Notes under the pieces: generated by a model
The model's database searches: none
The model's input: the letters and a program-made list of their open reading frames with translations, nothing else
Told to the model about the DNA's origin: nothing
Program-made: the position numbers and the translations under genes
Assembly: GCF_025024155.1 (NCBI RefSeq)
Contig: NW_026251717.1
Coordinates: forward strand, 310,001-374,000
Length of the DNA stretch: 64,000 nt
Source of the DNA: Gamsiella multidivaricata
Taxonomy: Eukaryota; Mortierellomycota; Mortierellomycetes; Mortierellales; Mortierellaceae
Direction of reading: 5' to 3'
Shown: in pieces, positions 11,290 to 24,826 of the stretch
How the letters are laid out: every line of letters begins with the position of its first letter
How positions within the stretch are numbered: position 1 is the stretch's first letter

Positions 11290-12480
11290 TTCTGGGTATA
11301 AATGCCCCTCCCTTGCATCTCTGGAGCTATTTCTGACCAGAGCCTTGAGGTTATCTCGGTGTTTGCAACGCGAGAAGCCGACATACAGCTGCCCAGCACC
11401 AAAGACGTGCTGAGGAAGGTAAAACACCAAACGTGGTCAAGTGTTTAGTCCTTGCACCTTGTTAATTAATGGTCATGGCAAACGCAGGCTTGACAGGAAA
11501 CTGGCGCTCAGTGGGCTTGATTGGCGTAGACCCTCCGCCCAAGGTCGTGAGAGGGGTAAGCACCGTTCGATCCTTGAAGTCGACGTTAAGAACCTAGGCA
11601 CTGATGTATCTCCGACGGAGTGATCAAACAATCAAACGGGTAACCATTGCAGAGGCCGGATTTGTCGTCCTAGTTTCAAAGGAGAATGATGGGCTGGCCC
11701 ACCTTCAGCAGCAACTCGTGGGGAGGCAGGCATACCTGGAGGATTGAGAGGATTCAGGTACTCTGCAGGATATGCGGCCCCCTTGACATCATCCGCTACT
11801 TTATCCTGGCTGTGATAAACCTGTCCCTGACCTTGACCCCAACTACTGTAAAAAGCATCGGGGGTTGCCATAGCATTGACCCTGTCAACATCGACATTTA
11901 GTGTCGTCAGTATAGCCCGACCTTCCAAAAAGGACTGACTGCAAGGGAGCGGTCTCAATGTCGGGGTAAATCTCCCTGAAGAACTGCTTTTCGGGAGGGG
12001 TTGTCCCTGGTGACGGGGTCGGATGGGTTGAAGATAAACTGATCTGGAATCCTGACCAAATCATCGTATAGTCCTGAAGCCGCTGTTTGGCTCCGTGCCA
12101 CTGTGCGAAAAAACTGCTTAAGCGGATCTCCCTTTGTTCGCATGTTCTCTCTAAGGAACAATGTCTGTACGTGCGGCCAGTTCTTTCGAGAGTTCTTGAG
12201 GCAGGCATCCTCGATCTGGCCAGTGGTCCCATCAATAAAGAACACTTTTGTGGCGTCTTCGTCCTTGTTATCCAGCGCTGCTGTGATTACAGCGCACAGC
12301 GCTTTTTTGATCGTCGTTGCAGAGGTCCAAGTCATGAACCGCGTTAGCCGCAAGTGCCCCCCCCCCCCCCCCCAAGTGTCGAGCTCTGCAGCTCCCTTCA
12401 AAACCTCGTTGACACAGAAATAGTGTAGTGCTCTTGGCATCCTCTTCAGCATTTTGGGCGATCTCGAGCAATGTCCAGAA
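11290..12480 (-). pseudogene. Decayed PIF1-type (Helitron-like) DNA helicase
   Basis: Minus-strand fragments in several frames align in order with the C-terminal half of PIF1/Helitron helicases. WPHVQTLFLRENMR (about 12,130-12,170) is the motif where the family has WPHV-x-LxLxxNMR. Next comes a block with LNPPGMP and LKLGRQI (about 11,650-11,750), corresponding to the family motif containing LKVGxPIxLLRN. Then QFPVKPAFAMTI at about 11,470-11,505 continues to a region with GQLYVGFSR-like spelling near 11,380. Between them are frame changes, and TAA stops replace the conserved N-K after AMTI. The ATPase Walker A part is not seen. A 16-base C run (12,358-12,374) interrupts the 5' side. Too broken to be functional. 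It could be from a Helitron or from a stand-alone PIF1 gene copy. Confidence 0.65.
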
Positions 12481-14651
12481 AGTCCGGAGATAGATCGTCA
12501 GTGAACGCTTCCCATAAAATTCGAGAGGATTTAGATGGGGGGCTGCATAGATGTAGAACCATGGCGAAAAAAGATGGTGTAAGGCCGCTAAGCTTCAACT
12601 CCCTGTCACTAAATCTTCAATGAAGTGCATCTAAACCCAATGCGCTATGCCCGGCGATTGTAAGCGGCAATTAAATCAGCGCGCCTGGTGGGAGATATAA
12701 ATTGGCTCTAGACCTATGTCTTCATTACCTTGGCTGATTAGTTGTCCTCAGTCTATGGATGACATCGAAGCGCGGAAGAATCTTCAGGGGGTAGGCGGGA
12801 GGGAGGGGACCATTGATAATAGAGTGATTCTGAGTACACACAACCCCCCCCGATCGGTGGCAATGAATCTCTGAAATTCCTTTGGATCTGAATACATAAA
12901 GACGCATGTGTCTGTGGGTATGTATGTCTTTGTACCTGAACTTTTTTTTTTATCGCAAATCGTACGACCTCCCCTGCAGTCTCCCTATTTTTTATTTTTA
13001 TTAAAAGTCTATGGATGGTGCTTTGCCTGGCTGTTTACATGTGTTCATACTTTCTTTTTTTCTGATTAATGTAGACTTTAATGCTGTTTTCCATCCCCAT
13101 GATACGGGTATGAGCGCTAACAAGAGGGAGGGGAGGAAGGGGACGTTTTTTTATCTCCCTGGCAGCACATTGCGTATGTACAGTGCACACTTCATACGAT
13201 TTCGATATGATATGAAATGTGGGCTCCACCACTCTTCCGTGCTCCTTTTCTGTGGGGCTAGAACTTTTATTTTCGCACTTGCTCCGTGCACCGGTTTAAA
13301 AGTCCGACCCCAGCATTCTCGTGTTTCCGATGTGGCTCGAGAGCATCTCGGAAGGGTAGGGTGGGTGAGGGGGGGAAGGGGATGGACCATGTCCAAGAAG
13401 CAACCCACGGATTGTACGATGGATCCGTGGATCAATGGATCAGGACCATGAAGACAATTACAACGAAAATAAATAAATAAATAACTAATACAGAACATTA
13501 CGCACTGATCTCCTCCCCTGAGTGGTGTTCCTTTGGATCATTACTCATCGGTTGACATTCTTCATTCTCACGTATGATAACCTCCTTGGACTCGCAGCTG
13601 GCAAAAAGAGAGAGACGGGGGTGGGCATCTGAGCCGGTAAGCGTGTCTATCATGTCTGCATATGGCTTGAAGTTTCCGTGTATAGAGACCTACGAGGACC
13701 CTCAAAGTGAAGAGGGGATTATGGTAAGATGAAGGAAATATGCTGTTTCAGTGCTCCTGTATTACATTACATATTACTAACAGTCAGTTCAGCTATGGAC
13801 TATGACTACAAGACATAAGGCAGCCCCATTCGCCGCGGAACAGCACTTAGCATGGTTACGATGCATCCATCTGGAAAGACCGAGAGTCAAAGTAAAGCAA
13901 TTCAATTTGTGGCATAATTGACCCTCTCCACAGCAGCAAATGCCTAGTACAAAGAAAGAAACGCCCCGTTCACCTCATCGTCATCATCATCATCATTGTA
14001 CACAAAGAAAAAAAAAACATGCCAAAGGGGGGAAAGGATAGAAATATGTACAGACCAATCTATGTCATCGTGAGAGGTCATGCGTAGGATACGTGGTATA
14101 TATGAGTGCGCAGGTACATGGGACATGGACATGGTGGAAAAGGCAAACATCGCACAGACAGAGAGAAAGCGGACACAAGGAGGACGATCGACTGTGCCAC
14201 GACATCATGTCAGGCAAGTAGTAGCTGCTAGCAAGAGGAGATCGGAGGGGGGGATGTTAATTGCTGTATCTCAAGGAACGACGCAAGACATGATACGATA
14301 TGATTGATATTCCATGACATGTGTGGTGAGGATTGCGAGTGATAGCAACTGCATCAAGGAGAAGATTGTGGATAAGATAGGGCATTGCCTACACAGATAC
14401 TTCATTGGGTAGGACTCGAGCTCGACTGGAGTAGACTGGACCAAGTGGGATCTGTCATCCTTGCAGGACGGATCTGGGTAGCCATGTTCGGGTGGGCGGG
14501 TAGGCCGATTGTTCTTCTTCTTGTTGTTGCTGCTGCTGTTGTTGTAGTAGTTGTCGCAGAAAGGGAAGGTGCGTGGGGTAGACGGTGGTAATAAGCGGAG
14601 TTTGATCCCCTGTTCCCTGTGCTCAATGGGGGTGGGGTCGATGTTGGATGG
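12481..14651. other. Gene-poor region upstream of eEF3
   Basis: About 2.2 kb with no supported gene. Short frames on both strands lack conserved motifs. Contains homopolymers (C8 near 12,843, T10 near 12,942), a (TCA)n stretch near 13,980 and a GTT/GCT-rich trinucleotide patch at about 14,508-14,550. The eEF3 promoter lies at its right end. Confidence 0.5.
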
Positions 14652-14659
14652 TATAAAAG
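14652..14659 (+). promoter_or_regulatory. TATA box of eEF3
   Basis: TATAAAAG about 211 nt upstream of the eEF3 start codon at 14870, followed by a pyrimidine-rich leader. Position and strong consensus fit a highly expressed gene. Confidence 0.6.
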
Positions 14660-14869
14660 TGTATAGCACCCTAAATAGAGGAAAGTCATATCTGAAAGAA
14701 CCAATTGTTTGCCACCCTCAACTTCTCCTTTTCTTCTTCCTCTTAATCCTCATCTTCACTCTTTCATTCCAAATCTCATTCCGCATTCCTCTCATTCCTC
14801 TCCCCCTCTCGCTTCAACTTCTAGATTCCTTCCCTACCGCAGTGTACCTGTAAATACTACTACTCCACC

Positions 14870-17800
14870 ATGTCCGCTGATACCAAGACCCTGAACGACC
14901 TCATCAAGGCCACCCAGGACCAGACCGAGGCCGGGGACAGAAAGGCCGAGGCCGCAAAGGTTGGCGACGAAGTCAAGCGTCTCGGTATCGTCAAGGCCTT
15001 CCACGATGGCAATCTCATCAAGACCCTCACCACCTTGCTCGAGAGCAAGAAGCAAGCCAACTTTCGGGAAGCAGCCTACGACATCCTCGCCAGCGTAAGC
15101 AAAGCAGTCGGACAGGCTGGTGAGCCCTATCTTATCCCATTGGTCCCCAAGGTCCTGGATGGATATGCCGACAAGGTTGCCTCGGTCCGTGAGGCTGCAG
15201 AGGAGGCCAGCAAGGCTATCATGGCCCTACCCTCTCGCTATGCTGTCAAGCTGCTGTTGCCTGTCCTCTTTGATTCGATCGAGAATGGACGCTGGCAGTC
15301 CCAGTGCGGAAGTCTTCAGCTCCTTACTGGACTCTCAAAGACCTCACCCAAGGTATGTACGCATTCGACATGCGAGTCCACATCAATTGCAGTAAGGAAC
15401 TACTGCCTTGGTCAGCTTCAATTGCTAATGCGCCTTTGTTTGATTGCTCGCATTTGTTTCTACAGCAAATTAGTCTATGCCTCTCAGAGATTGTCCCAGT
15501 CCTCAGCGCCAGCATGTGGTCCACTCGTCCCGAGGTAAGGAAAAGTGGCTCCTTGGCCCTTTCGCCATCGAGGGATCAATGAAACAGTGGCAACCTGCGT
15601 GACGGGATATAGCCGCGCGACTGCGAACCTTGATTGCTGACAGTCTCAAACTGTGTTGCGCTTCTTTTGATTAGGTTCGCGCCGAGGCCACCAAAACCAC
15701 GACTGCCTGCTTCGAGGTCGTCGGTAACCCCGATCTGACCTCATCTATCCCTTACCTGGTCGGATGCATCAATCGCCCCGAGGAGGCACCAGAGTGCATC
15801 CATCAGCTAGCGTCGACCACATTCGTTACTACAGTCGAAGCCCCAACGCTCGCCATCATGAACCCTCTGCTCATCCGCGGTTTGGCCGAGCGATCACCCG
15901 CCATCCAGCGTCAGACCGCTGTTATCATCGACAACATGTGCAAGCTCGTGGAGAACCCCGCTCACGCCCATCAGTTCTTACCTAAGCTATTGCCTGGACT
16001 GGACCGTATGATCGAAATCGCTGCCTCTCCCGAACTCCGCTCCGTTGCTGAGCGCGCCCGCGCTACCTTGGTTCGAGTCGGAGGAGGAGAGAAGGCCCAG
16101 GAGGAGAGCACAGTCAACATTGCTTATGAGGTCAAGCCCGCAGAGGTGCTCGAGACTCTCAAAAAGACCATCGGGTCTGCACTCAAGGTTAACGATTTTG
16201 TGCTGACCAGCTTGAACTACAGCGCCACCCTTTGCTCCGAATTGATCACAAGCCGCGACTTTGAGGCCGATGCATGGCATGCCTCCATCGTCCCTTACCT
16301 GTTGACCTTTATCTCCAAGGACGAGGCCAAGCGTGTTGCGAGCGAGGTCCACAAGTTCTACGTCGACTTTGATGCCAAGAACACTCTTGCGAATGCCGCT
16401 GTTGCAGATGTCGAGGAGGGTGAGCTCCTGTGCGACTGCGAGTTCTCTCTCGCCTATGGCGGTATGATCTTGCTGAACAAGACCCGCCTCAATCTTCGCC
16501 GCGGCCAGCGTTATGGTCTCTGTGGTCCCAACGGTGTCGGCAAGTCGACTCTCATGCGTGCTATCGCCGATGGACAGCTCGAGGGCTTCCCTCCACCAGA
16601 TGAGCTGCGCACAGTCTTTGTCGAGCACAATTTGCAGGCAGAGGAGGCTGATCTGCCCGTTGTTGAATTCATGTTTGCGGATCCCAAGCTCGATAACATT
16701 CCCCACGAGGAGGTCGTTGAGAGGCTGACCAGCGTCGGATTCACGCCTGCGATGCAGCAGCAAGCTGTGGGCTCTCTTTCGGGTGGCTGGAAGATGAAGC
16801 TGGAGTTGGCCCGTGCCATGTTGATGAACGCCGATATTCTACTTCTGGACGAACCCACCAACCATTTGGACGTCCATAATGTCGCTTGGCTTGAGAACTA
16901 CCTCACCAGCTTGACCAATGTCACCTCGATGATCGTGTCACACGACTCCAGTTTTTTGGATACTGTCTGCACAGGTATCATCCACTACGAGAGCCGCAAG
17001 CTTAAGAAGTACCGTGGTAACCTGTCCAAGTTCGTTGAGCAGTACCCCGATGCCAAGTCCTACTACGAACTCAAGTCTTCTTTGGTCTCGTACAAGCTGC
17101 CCGAGCCCGGTTTCTTGGATGGCGTCAAGTCCAAAGACAAATCTTTGCTTCGCTTTACCAACATCTCGTTCACGTATCCAGGCAATACTGTGCCTACGAT
17201 CAAACACATGTCAGCGCAGATTTCACTCAACTCCCGAGTGGCTGTCATTGGTCCCAACGGAGCTGGTAAATCGACTTTGATTAAGGTCGTGACTGGAGAG
17301 ACCGTCCCCCAGGACGGCGAGGTTATCAAGCACCCCAACTTGCGCGTGGCCTATGTTGCCCAGCATGCCTTCCACCACGTCGAGCAGCACTTGACCAAGA
17401 CCCCCAACGAGTATATTCGCTGGCGTTACCAGTACGGTGAAGACCGTGAGTTGGCAAGCAAGGCCAGTCGTCAGATCACTCCCGAGGAAGAGGCACAGAT
17501 GAAGAAGCTGATTCAGTGGGAGATCAATGAGAAGATCGAGAAGCTCCAGATCGAGGATATTTATGGTCGTCGCAAGGCCAAGCGCTCATTCGAGTACGAG
17601 GTTCAGTGGGTTGGCCGCACTTACGAGGACAACGCCTGGATTTCCCGTGAGAAGTTGGAGGAGTGGGGCTTTGAAAAGCTGGTTCAGTCGTTTGATGACA
17701 AGGAGGCGGCCCGCGCTGGAGCCTGGACCCGTTCATTGACGGCCGTTGAGGTCGAGAGGCACTTGGGTGACCTCGGATTGCCTGCAGAGTTCGCGACGCA

Positions 17801-18248
17801 TAGCCACATCAAGGGTCTTTCGGGTGGTCAGAAGGTCAAGGTGGTTCTTGCGGCAGCCATGTGGCTGAACCCACACGTCTTGGTTCTGGATGAGCCCACG
17901 AACTACCTGGATCGCGATTCCTTGGGCGCATTGACGGAAGCCCTGAGGGAGTTTGGCGGTGGTGTTGTGATCATTTCTCACCACCGTGATTTTACAGAGG
18001 CCATCTGCACAGAGACATGGAGCATCAATGCTGGAGAGCTGACGGTGACGGGCAACAACTACACACAACGCGCGGAGAGCAAGATTGTGCAGAAGGAAGC
18101 GGATACGAAGATCGATGCGTTCGGTAACATTGAGAAGGTCAAGTCAACGCGCAAGTTGTCGCGCAAGGAGTTGAAGGAGAAGCAGAAGCGCCGTGCAGCA
18201 GCGAAGAAGCGTGGCGAGGAAGTGTCGGAAAGTGAGGATGAGCTGTAA
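14870..18248 (+). CDS. TEF3: Translation elongation factor 3 (eEF3), ABC-F-type ATPase
   Basis: Ribosome-bound ATPase of fungi that helps release E-site tRNA and load the eEF1A ternary complex. Three exons (14870-15352, 15466-15534, 15675-18248) yield 1041 aa, close to the 1044 aa of yeast eEF3. The N-terminal third is HEAT-repeat-like, followed by a four-helix region. ABC1 has GPNGVGKST (about residue 468) and LSGGWKMKLELARA (about 552) with LLLDEPTNHLD. ABC2 has GPNGAGKST (about 710), a chromodomain insertion around residue 823 (FEYEVQWVGRTYEDN) and LSGGQKVKVVLAAA (about 899) with LVLDEPTNYLD. The C-terminus is the expected Lys/Arg-rich tail ending SESEDEL. Both ATPase sites look complete. 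Codon bias is strong. Long antisense frames over this gene are shadows. Confidence 0.98.
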
Positions 18249-21200
18249 GGACCCCCTCCCCCAGGAACTCATTCATACCTCTCTCCTCCCTCTTTCTGTT
18301 CCTGTTATGTCTTTGTTATGTCTTTGTTATCTCTTGAGTCAGTCAAAGCAGTGCAGTCTATTTCTTTCCTCAATTTGCAAAAAAGCAAGCCAACTCAATT
18401 CAATCGCATGCACATAAAATAAAAAGAATTGGTTGTACAGAAATATCCTGAGGACTGCCACCACATTCCAGCCAATTCCAGTCGATCGTTTGTTGTTACA
18501 CCAAACACAAAGCAAACGGCAAAGTCGATCGAAACCCATTTCCAGCTCGCAGCGGGCGATCAAATTTTTCATTCGTTCCCTAGTCGTGATGCCTGTGATC
18601 CCTTGGTGGGTTCATTTTTTGAAAAACATGTAATGCCTAACTGGCTACTTTTGGCTCTTCATTTTTTCTTGTGCACAAAGCCAAGCATAAACTTTTGCAA
18701 GAATCGGTTTGAATGAGAGAACCCTCGTCAGCGCCCATGATGCCTCTTGAAGGCCATGTATGTTCTCCATGTTCTCCAGTTAAAACGAAAGGAAGGAAAG
18801 CAGAGCACGTTTAGTAAACGAAGATAACAACCGTGGGAGAGGCCACACGCGAATGGACCAATGCTGAAGCGGCCTCAGATGCAATCGGTAGAGGAAACTG
18901 TCGCAAAGCGAGGGTTTCAGGACATGTGTGCGTGGGATAGAAGAGAACGAAACAAAGCGCCGTTGTGACTGTTGTGTCCGCAATCCCAGGACACACGAGG
19001 GAAGAGAAGAGAAGACAGGGGAGAAGGAGAGGTTGAGAGCAGGAAGAACTGGCGCTTGTGGAGAATCATATCATGGTACTTGCTCGTAATGGTGCGCAAG
19101 TATCACTGACCCCGTTTTGGCGTAGCGTAAATTGAAGTAAGAGCTCGAAAAGTCGATCGCCATATTAATGAGCTCTGCAGAAAATGGAAAAACGCTTCGT
19201 GCGACCCTCGCTCTGAGGACTCTCGTGTTCATACACACATTCGTTTTTTTTTTTTTTTTTTTTTTTTTTTGTGTGTTCAGTGAGGATCAAACCCTAGCGA
19301 AATGATTGGATCTTAGACGCGCTCTCGTCAGTTCTCTTCGGCGCCTTGCTAGAGAAAGGACATAAAAACTGTTTTTGCTAGTAGGATGATCGAATCATTG
19401 CGCGCTTCAAGGACAGGACCAGCAACAGCACCCTAGAGATCCCAAGGAACTTTGTTCCTGATAAGATTAAACGCGTTCATGTTTGAACGATCAACACGGT
19501 ACGTTATATATCATTGAACTATATACATCCTACCCGGCGCGCAAATCGATAGGGGGTCAATTCCATTACTTGGTCCTGGGGTGGCTCTTGACGGGACTCC
19601 GCAAGGGGAGACGCGTTTCATATGCTTAAAAAAATAATAATCGACGCGCGATAATGTATGACCAGCACTGATGGAAATAAAAAAAAAAAACTAGGTTAAT
19701 GCCATGTAGAAGAATTACATGTACATGCATGTATAGTGGATGGATACCTTTGCCTTTAGCTATTACGCTAATGGACACATGGGCAACGTTCTTATCACTG
19801 GTTCCATTTATTACGTGCTCTCACTCACTCTCCACACTTCACGCTCCACTTCAGTCGTACTGTTGGTATCTTGTTGTTTCGATCACAGCACTTTTTTTTT
19901 TTCCAGAAACAATTAAGAGCTGGGTTATGCGGGCGTATACCCTAGCTTCGTTTCCATTGTTATTATTGGTTGTTTGGCATTTAATATCCTGCGCTGTAAT
20001 GCAAGTATCGATGCTTCCTGCTCTCGCTGTAGATGCATAACTAAACACATGTCGACGCCACGAAGTATCTCTTTCCCCCCCCCCCCCCCCCCCACCTACC
20101 GCTAATTCATTTAAACGGCTTTAATGCATAGTCCTTGTTTTAGCCTAGGGACCTAGTAAGGGGAAGGAAGGGGTTGGATAAAGTCAATATGGTTGCAATA
20201 AGTCCTAAGCTACACAAGATAAATTAGATGTTTATATGGTAGCAGGTTTGTATGACGACGGTGCGCTGCAAGTGAGGAGCATATAGGCCATGCACCGGAT
20301 TATTTTCTTTACGAACCCATGGATACATGCCAAATGCATGCGAGGTTGCCAAAAAAGACGCAGACGCTGGAGGCCGATATTCCTTAAGGCATGCAAGGTA
20401 GGTTACACTTGTTATTCCCCCCTAACTCCTCATTATCATCTAGGCTTGAATAAGGTCTCTCTTTGTGTGCGGTCTACGCCGATGTTGAACGATCAATGTT
20501 ATTATTGTTTTTTGTTCATCAAGCTGCAAGAAGTATGTGTGTGTGTGTGTGTGTGTGTATGAGAGGGGGGGAAGTGATCAGGTGCAGTCTGTGTGTTGCG
20601 GACTTGCAGCTGTGAGCTGAGCTGTGAGCTGAGCTGTCCTCTTCTTTGTTCGTTCTGTTCGTCAGTAGAGGATTGCGCAAAGGATCCAGAACGAGGGCGA
20701 CTGAGCATCGAACTGACGGTTGTCGTCTTTGTTTTTTTTTTTCTTTTGCTCTTGCTCTTGCTCCTCAAGGTAACCGCACAATATGCTCTCCCTCTTCTCT
20801 CCACGATCGAATTTTTGTTGTTGTTTTTTGCTTGAGTAAACATTTCTCTAGTGCTATGATGCAGACAAGACAAGACAGGAAACATGGCATGACCTGCCAT
20901 TGACTGTGCCTGGCACTCACTCCAATTCATAAAATAAAATACAGCCCGCAGGCAGATTCCAAACCTAAACTCCATAGCACGAGGTCCATGCATCCCCCAC
21001 CACTCCCATCCCATCCCGCCTCGACAGCCAAACATAGTAAGCAGCGGAGCATACCATACAAACAAACAAAATCCTTCCTTGCCTGCCCTTTGCCTCGATT
21101 GACGTAAACAAATCAATAGGATGAAGACTGAGAAAAAAAAAAAGCGAGGTGGGAGGGATAGGCCATAGAAGGAAACATGCAGATATCTTCCATTCCATTT

Positions 21201-21692
21201 AATTCAATTCAATTTAATACATGCATCGCATACAGCAGCAAAAACCCTGCACCTGAACCTGACCTTAACCTCACCTCCACCGCCCTGTCCTCGGGAGCTG
21301 CATGCTTGCTTGCAAAAAAAAACCAAAGAACAACGAAGAACTGCTTCGGAGGAAACGTTATATAAGGTATCGGTGTCCTCGACCATCCCGCGTCTTTTTT
21401 TCCCTTACATATCAGCCCTCAGTGTCATCGTCCATTCTTGCTGTCTATCGCCAACTCTCTTTCTCTCTTTCTCTCACTTTCTTTCTTTCTTTCTCTCTCT
21501 CGTTTCGCTTTCTCTCACCACGGTTGTGAAATAGCTTCTTCTGTAATTATTTCCGAACACCCATCCTTCCTCGTCTAACACTATATACCCTATCTTTGTC
21601 TATACTCTCACGCCCACCCTCTTCACGTTTCTCTTCTTTGTATATTCCTTCCCATTCCTTTAAAAAAAAACACTACATTTACCACCTACCAC
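18249..21692. other. 3.4 kb gene-free interval between eEF3 and the first 7-TM gene
   Basis: No protein, tRNA or transposon was recognised on either strand. Notable low-complexity features are a T27 run (19,244-19,270), a C19 run (20,075-20,093) and a (TG)n microsatellite (20,536-20,558). From about 21,380 the sequence becomes pyrimidine-rich and is likely the promoter and leader of the gene starting at 21,693. Confidence 0.5.
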
Positions 21693-24600
21693 ATGACGCA
21701 CCTCTCAGATCTCTCCTACGTCCAGCGCGGAGTCTGTTCAGCTTGGTTCTATGGCTGGTTCATAATCTATGTCTTCCGCTGGGATCGCTTTGAGGCCCTT
21801 CGCCTACGACGAATCGCGCGCTTTGAGCTACGCAGCGTTGTAACGTTACTTATCCTGATCGCCTTGGCCCTTCAACTATCGTAAGTCGTCCATATCCTTC
21901 CACCTACTCGTCAGAGCTTATACCCCCATTCACGCTTCCCATCAACAATCACAACAGCAACTACTACAACAACAACTACGACGACAATAACTATAACAAC
22001 AACAGCACGCTACACTCTTGTCTATAAACACAACAGACCCTCTTGGTCGTGGACCACAACTCCTTTGCCTCCCAATACACCTTTCTCGTTGTTGTTGTTG
22101 TTGTTGCTTTTTGGCTCGTGATTCTGTCAACATTTGGGTTACCCTCCATTTCCTTGCTCCTGAGCTTTCAGCATCGCTAGGTTACAGTGTTGACCTTTAT
22201 TACGCGTGAAGTGCTTTCAAAAAAAAACACACGGCTTTGACAACCCGCTACCATGCACTGCGGCATAGAAGCATGGGCCCCCTTATTCCCTCTACCCATC
22301 TCTACGCTTTAATATTCTCTCGCTACACAAGTGCGACCACAATCATTGTGTATAACATATCGCCTGGGTATCCCTGTGCCACCACAAGTGGAAAAATAAA
22401 AGGTTTTCCAATCGAGGAACCAATTACATAAATGGACTAGGGTCGTTCAGGTAATACAGGTGCAGAGGGCGCGCTTGTTTGGGGGCGACAATCTTACTCT
22501 ACTAGACACACACTCAAGCATGGTGCACCTCGCCATCCCCGTCCGGCGACGCCCATGCTGGGCGCATTTCGGTCTTTTGCCCTCCATCCTTGTGTCACAT
22601 CGTAGAACGAAATCGGGATATGTTCTTGACCCTGGATTACGATACCACACCATGCTCTTCCCGCCAGTCATCCAAAAAAACAAAAGCCGAAAACTAAAAT
22701 GCAAAATGCAAAATGCAAAATGCGCACTGCCGATTCCAGCACTGATTGTCTCATCACCCTCGTTTCTTTTTTCACTTCTTTCAATGACATCCATACCATA
22801 TTAGCTATGATATAGGCAGCGCTCGACTGAAATATCTCGAGGGTTTCTGGATTAATCCGCGGACCAAGGAGATCCAGTCCAAGCCAGCACAGGCTTGGAG
22901 TCCGGAGGACATGGTCCATGTCGAGCCTCTCTACTACACTCTGGCCTGCTGTCTCGCATTTGAGAACTCATGCTTTTTCTTGCTCCTGGCATTCTGGTCC
23001 TACATCTCAAAGTCCGTTACAAAGTCGTCGTTTATGTCGAGCTTTGAGTTCAAGGTCAACATTGTTTGCTCCTGCATCGTGATCGTCCTCTTCCCAACGG
23101 TCCAGTACCTCTTCCGCAAAGACTTTGTCTACCGTGAGGTCGTTCCCCAGATTCTGTTCAGTATCCTGACGTTCATCACCGGTGTTCTCGGTATCCGAAC
23201 GCATTTTAAACTGGTTGTCCTGATCAAGAACGCGCGCGAGATCATGAACGAGACTACGTTTCATGTTCTTCAAAAGCTTGAGTACTTTAAAGACATGGTA
23301 AGCCTTGGGGGGTTGAACCGATCAAAGTCGGGGTGTAGAGCGTAGGGGGATTTCCTTGGTACCATGCCAATATACTGATCATATTTTTTTTTCCCGCGCT
23401 TTGATTTCTTTTCCCGTGTCTTACCAAATCATAAATAGAATCTGATCTTGACGTTCGGACTCTTTGGTACGTCCATTCCTCTGGGGATCATGTCCGCGGA
23501 TGGTCTGACTTCGAACCCTGTGATCGCGACGAACAAGTTCGCATCCGATTTTTTGATTACGAACCTCAACTTTTTCGAGTTCATCATCTGGTAAGTGAAC
23601 AACAAAGTGCGCACAGGAAAAAAGAAGGATCTTGGACCATTTGCACAATGCGCGGGCGATGCATGCATGAATCCAAAGGGCTGAAAATAGAACAAGACGT
23701 CCTTGTGCATGCGGAATGTGGCGAAGCACATCATTCCTGACCCTCTTTCCCCCTCCCCTTTTCTTTTTTGTTATTTTCTTCCCGTCACGAATGTTTACTC
23801 TAGGGTGACCTTGGTCCTCATTTTCTATCCTCGGAAGACCGGTACGGGCTCGCCCTTCGATGGAGGGTCGGGCGGATCTTCAAACATGGTCTCGCTTTCG
23901 GCCTATAACCGCAACTCCAGAGATGCGCATCTCCCTCGGTTCAACGATGTCATGCCTCAAGACAACGATTTCTACTGCAAAGTCGAGCCCGTACAGGATT
24001 TGGAGAACCCTGTTTGGTCCGTGGATCGCTCTGCGGGTCCACGTCATCAGCGCACGCTAAGCAATGAGAGCAGATATACGACCCATACTCCCATCCCCCT
24101 TCCGCCTGCTGCTGTCACTGTTGCTGCATCGACATCCAAGTCCAATAGCAAGCCCGAATTGATCTCTACTACGATTTACTACCAGGACGGTCTCGCCAAG
24201 GCCCAGCAGGAACAACAACAGCAGCAAGATCAGGAATTCTACTCCAGAAGTCTTCAGAACGGTTCCCTCCCCAATCCCAACGGTACCTCCTTGCCACACC
24301 GATCCTTCAGCCAGAGCAGCCATTACAGTTTGCCAACCCCCCACCAGCCCCATCGTTCGGGCAGCCAGGCTAGCCAGCGTCCATTGGTTCCTAAGGCAAG
24401 CAAGCGTGGTACACGAGTTGCCCATAGTTCTATGGATTTCCGTCCATCGCGAGATTATCCTTCGCTTGCGCAAGAGGCATCAAATTGGGATCAGTCGAAT
24501 GTGTCGAGGTCACAGTCATCTGGCAGCAGTCGTCCTCTGCGTCAGCAGCAGCAACAGCCAGTGTACCACGATGAGACAGCGAACACCGCGCGCGCTGCTT

Positions 24601-24797
24601 CTGCAATGGCGTATCCATATCAGAGGACGAGCCTGGATAGTGACCGGGAGATCATTCAGATCGCGTATGTGCGGAGCATGAGTGAGGATAATAGTGCGAG
24701 CCACAGTAGTTTTTATGAAGCTTTGGGTCGAGAAGCAACGGCTGCTAATGCGAGTGCGGCTGCAGCGTCGAGACCCTATTCTCCACGACACTTTTAA
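21693..24797 (+). CDS. Uncharacterised seven-hydrophobic-segment membrane protein, paralogue A
   Basis: Four exons (21693-21880, 22805-23297, 23439-23590, 23804-24797) encode 608 aa. The first roughly 290 residues contain seven hydrophobic stretches: AWFYGWFIIYVF, VVTLLILIALALQL, TLACCLAFENSCFFLLLAFW, VNIVCSCIVIVLFPTVQYLF, VVPQILFSILTFITGVLGI, LILTFGLFGTSIPLGIM and FFEFIIWVTLVLIFYP. Strong blocks shared with paralogue B are KSVTKSSFMSSFEF, KLEYFKDMNLILTF and NKFASDFL. The remaining roughly 320 residues are a Ser/Gln/Pro-rich disordered tail, probably cytosolic. No family name was recognised. The layout (7 TM plus long tail) recalls receptors, but no GPCR signature is seen, so function is open. 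Exon 1 and exon 2 lengths (188 and 493 nt) are identical to paralogue B. The stop is followed by a (TAA)n run. Confidence 0.85.
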
Positions 24798-24826
24798 TAA
24801 TAATAATAATAATAATAATAGCCTGC

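Noticed and set aside
15987..16763. 258-codon antisense ORF over eEF3
   Set aside because: Shadow of a strongly codon-biased gene; no protein features of its own.
20502..21116. 204-codon minus-strand ORF in the gene-free interval
   Set aside because: Composed of Lys/Ser runs and a His-Thr repeat from the (TG)n microsatellite; no conserved motif.
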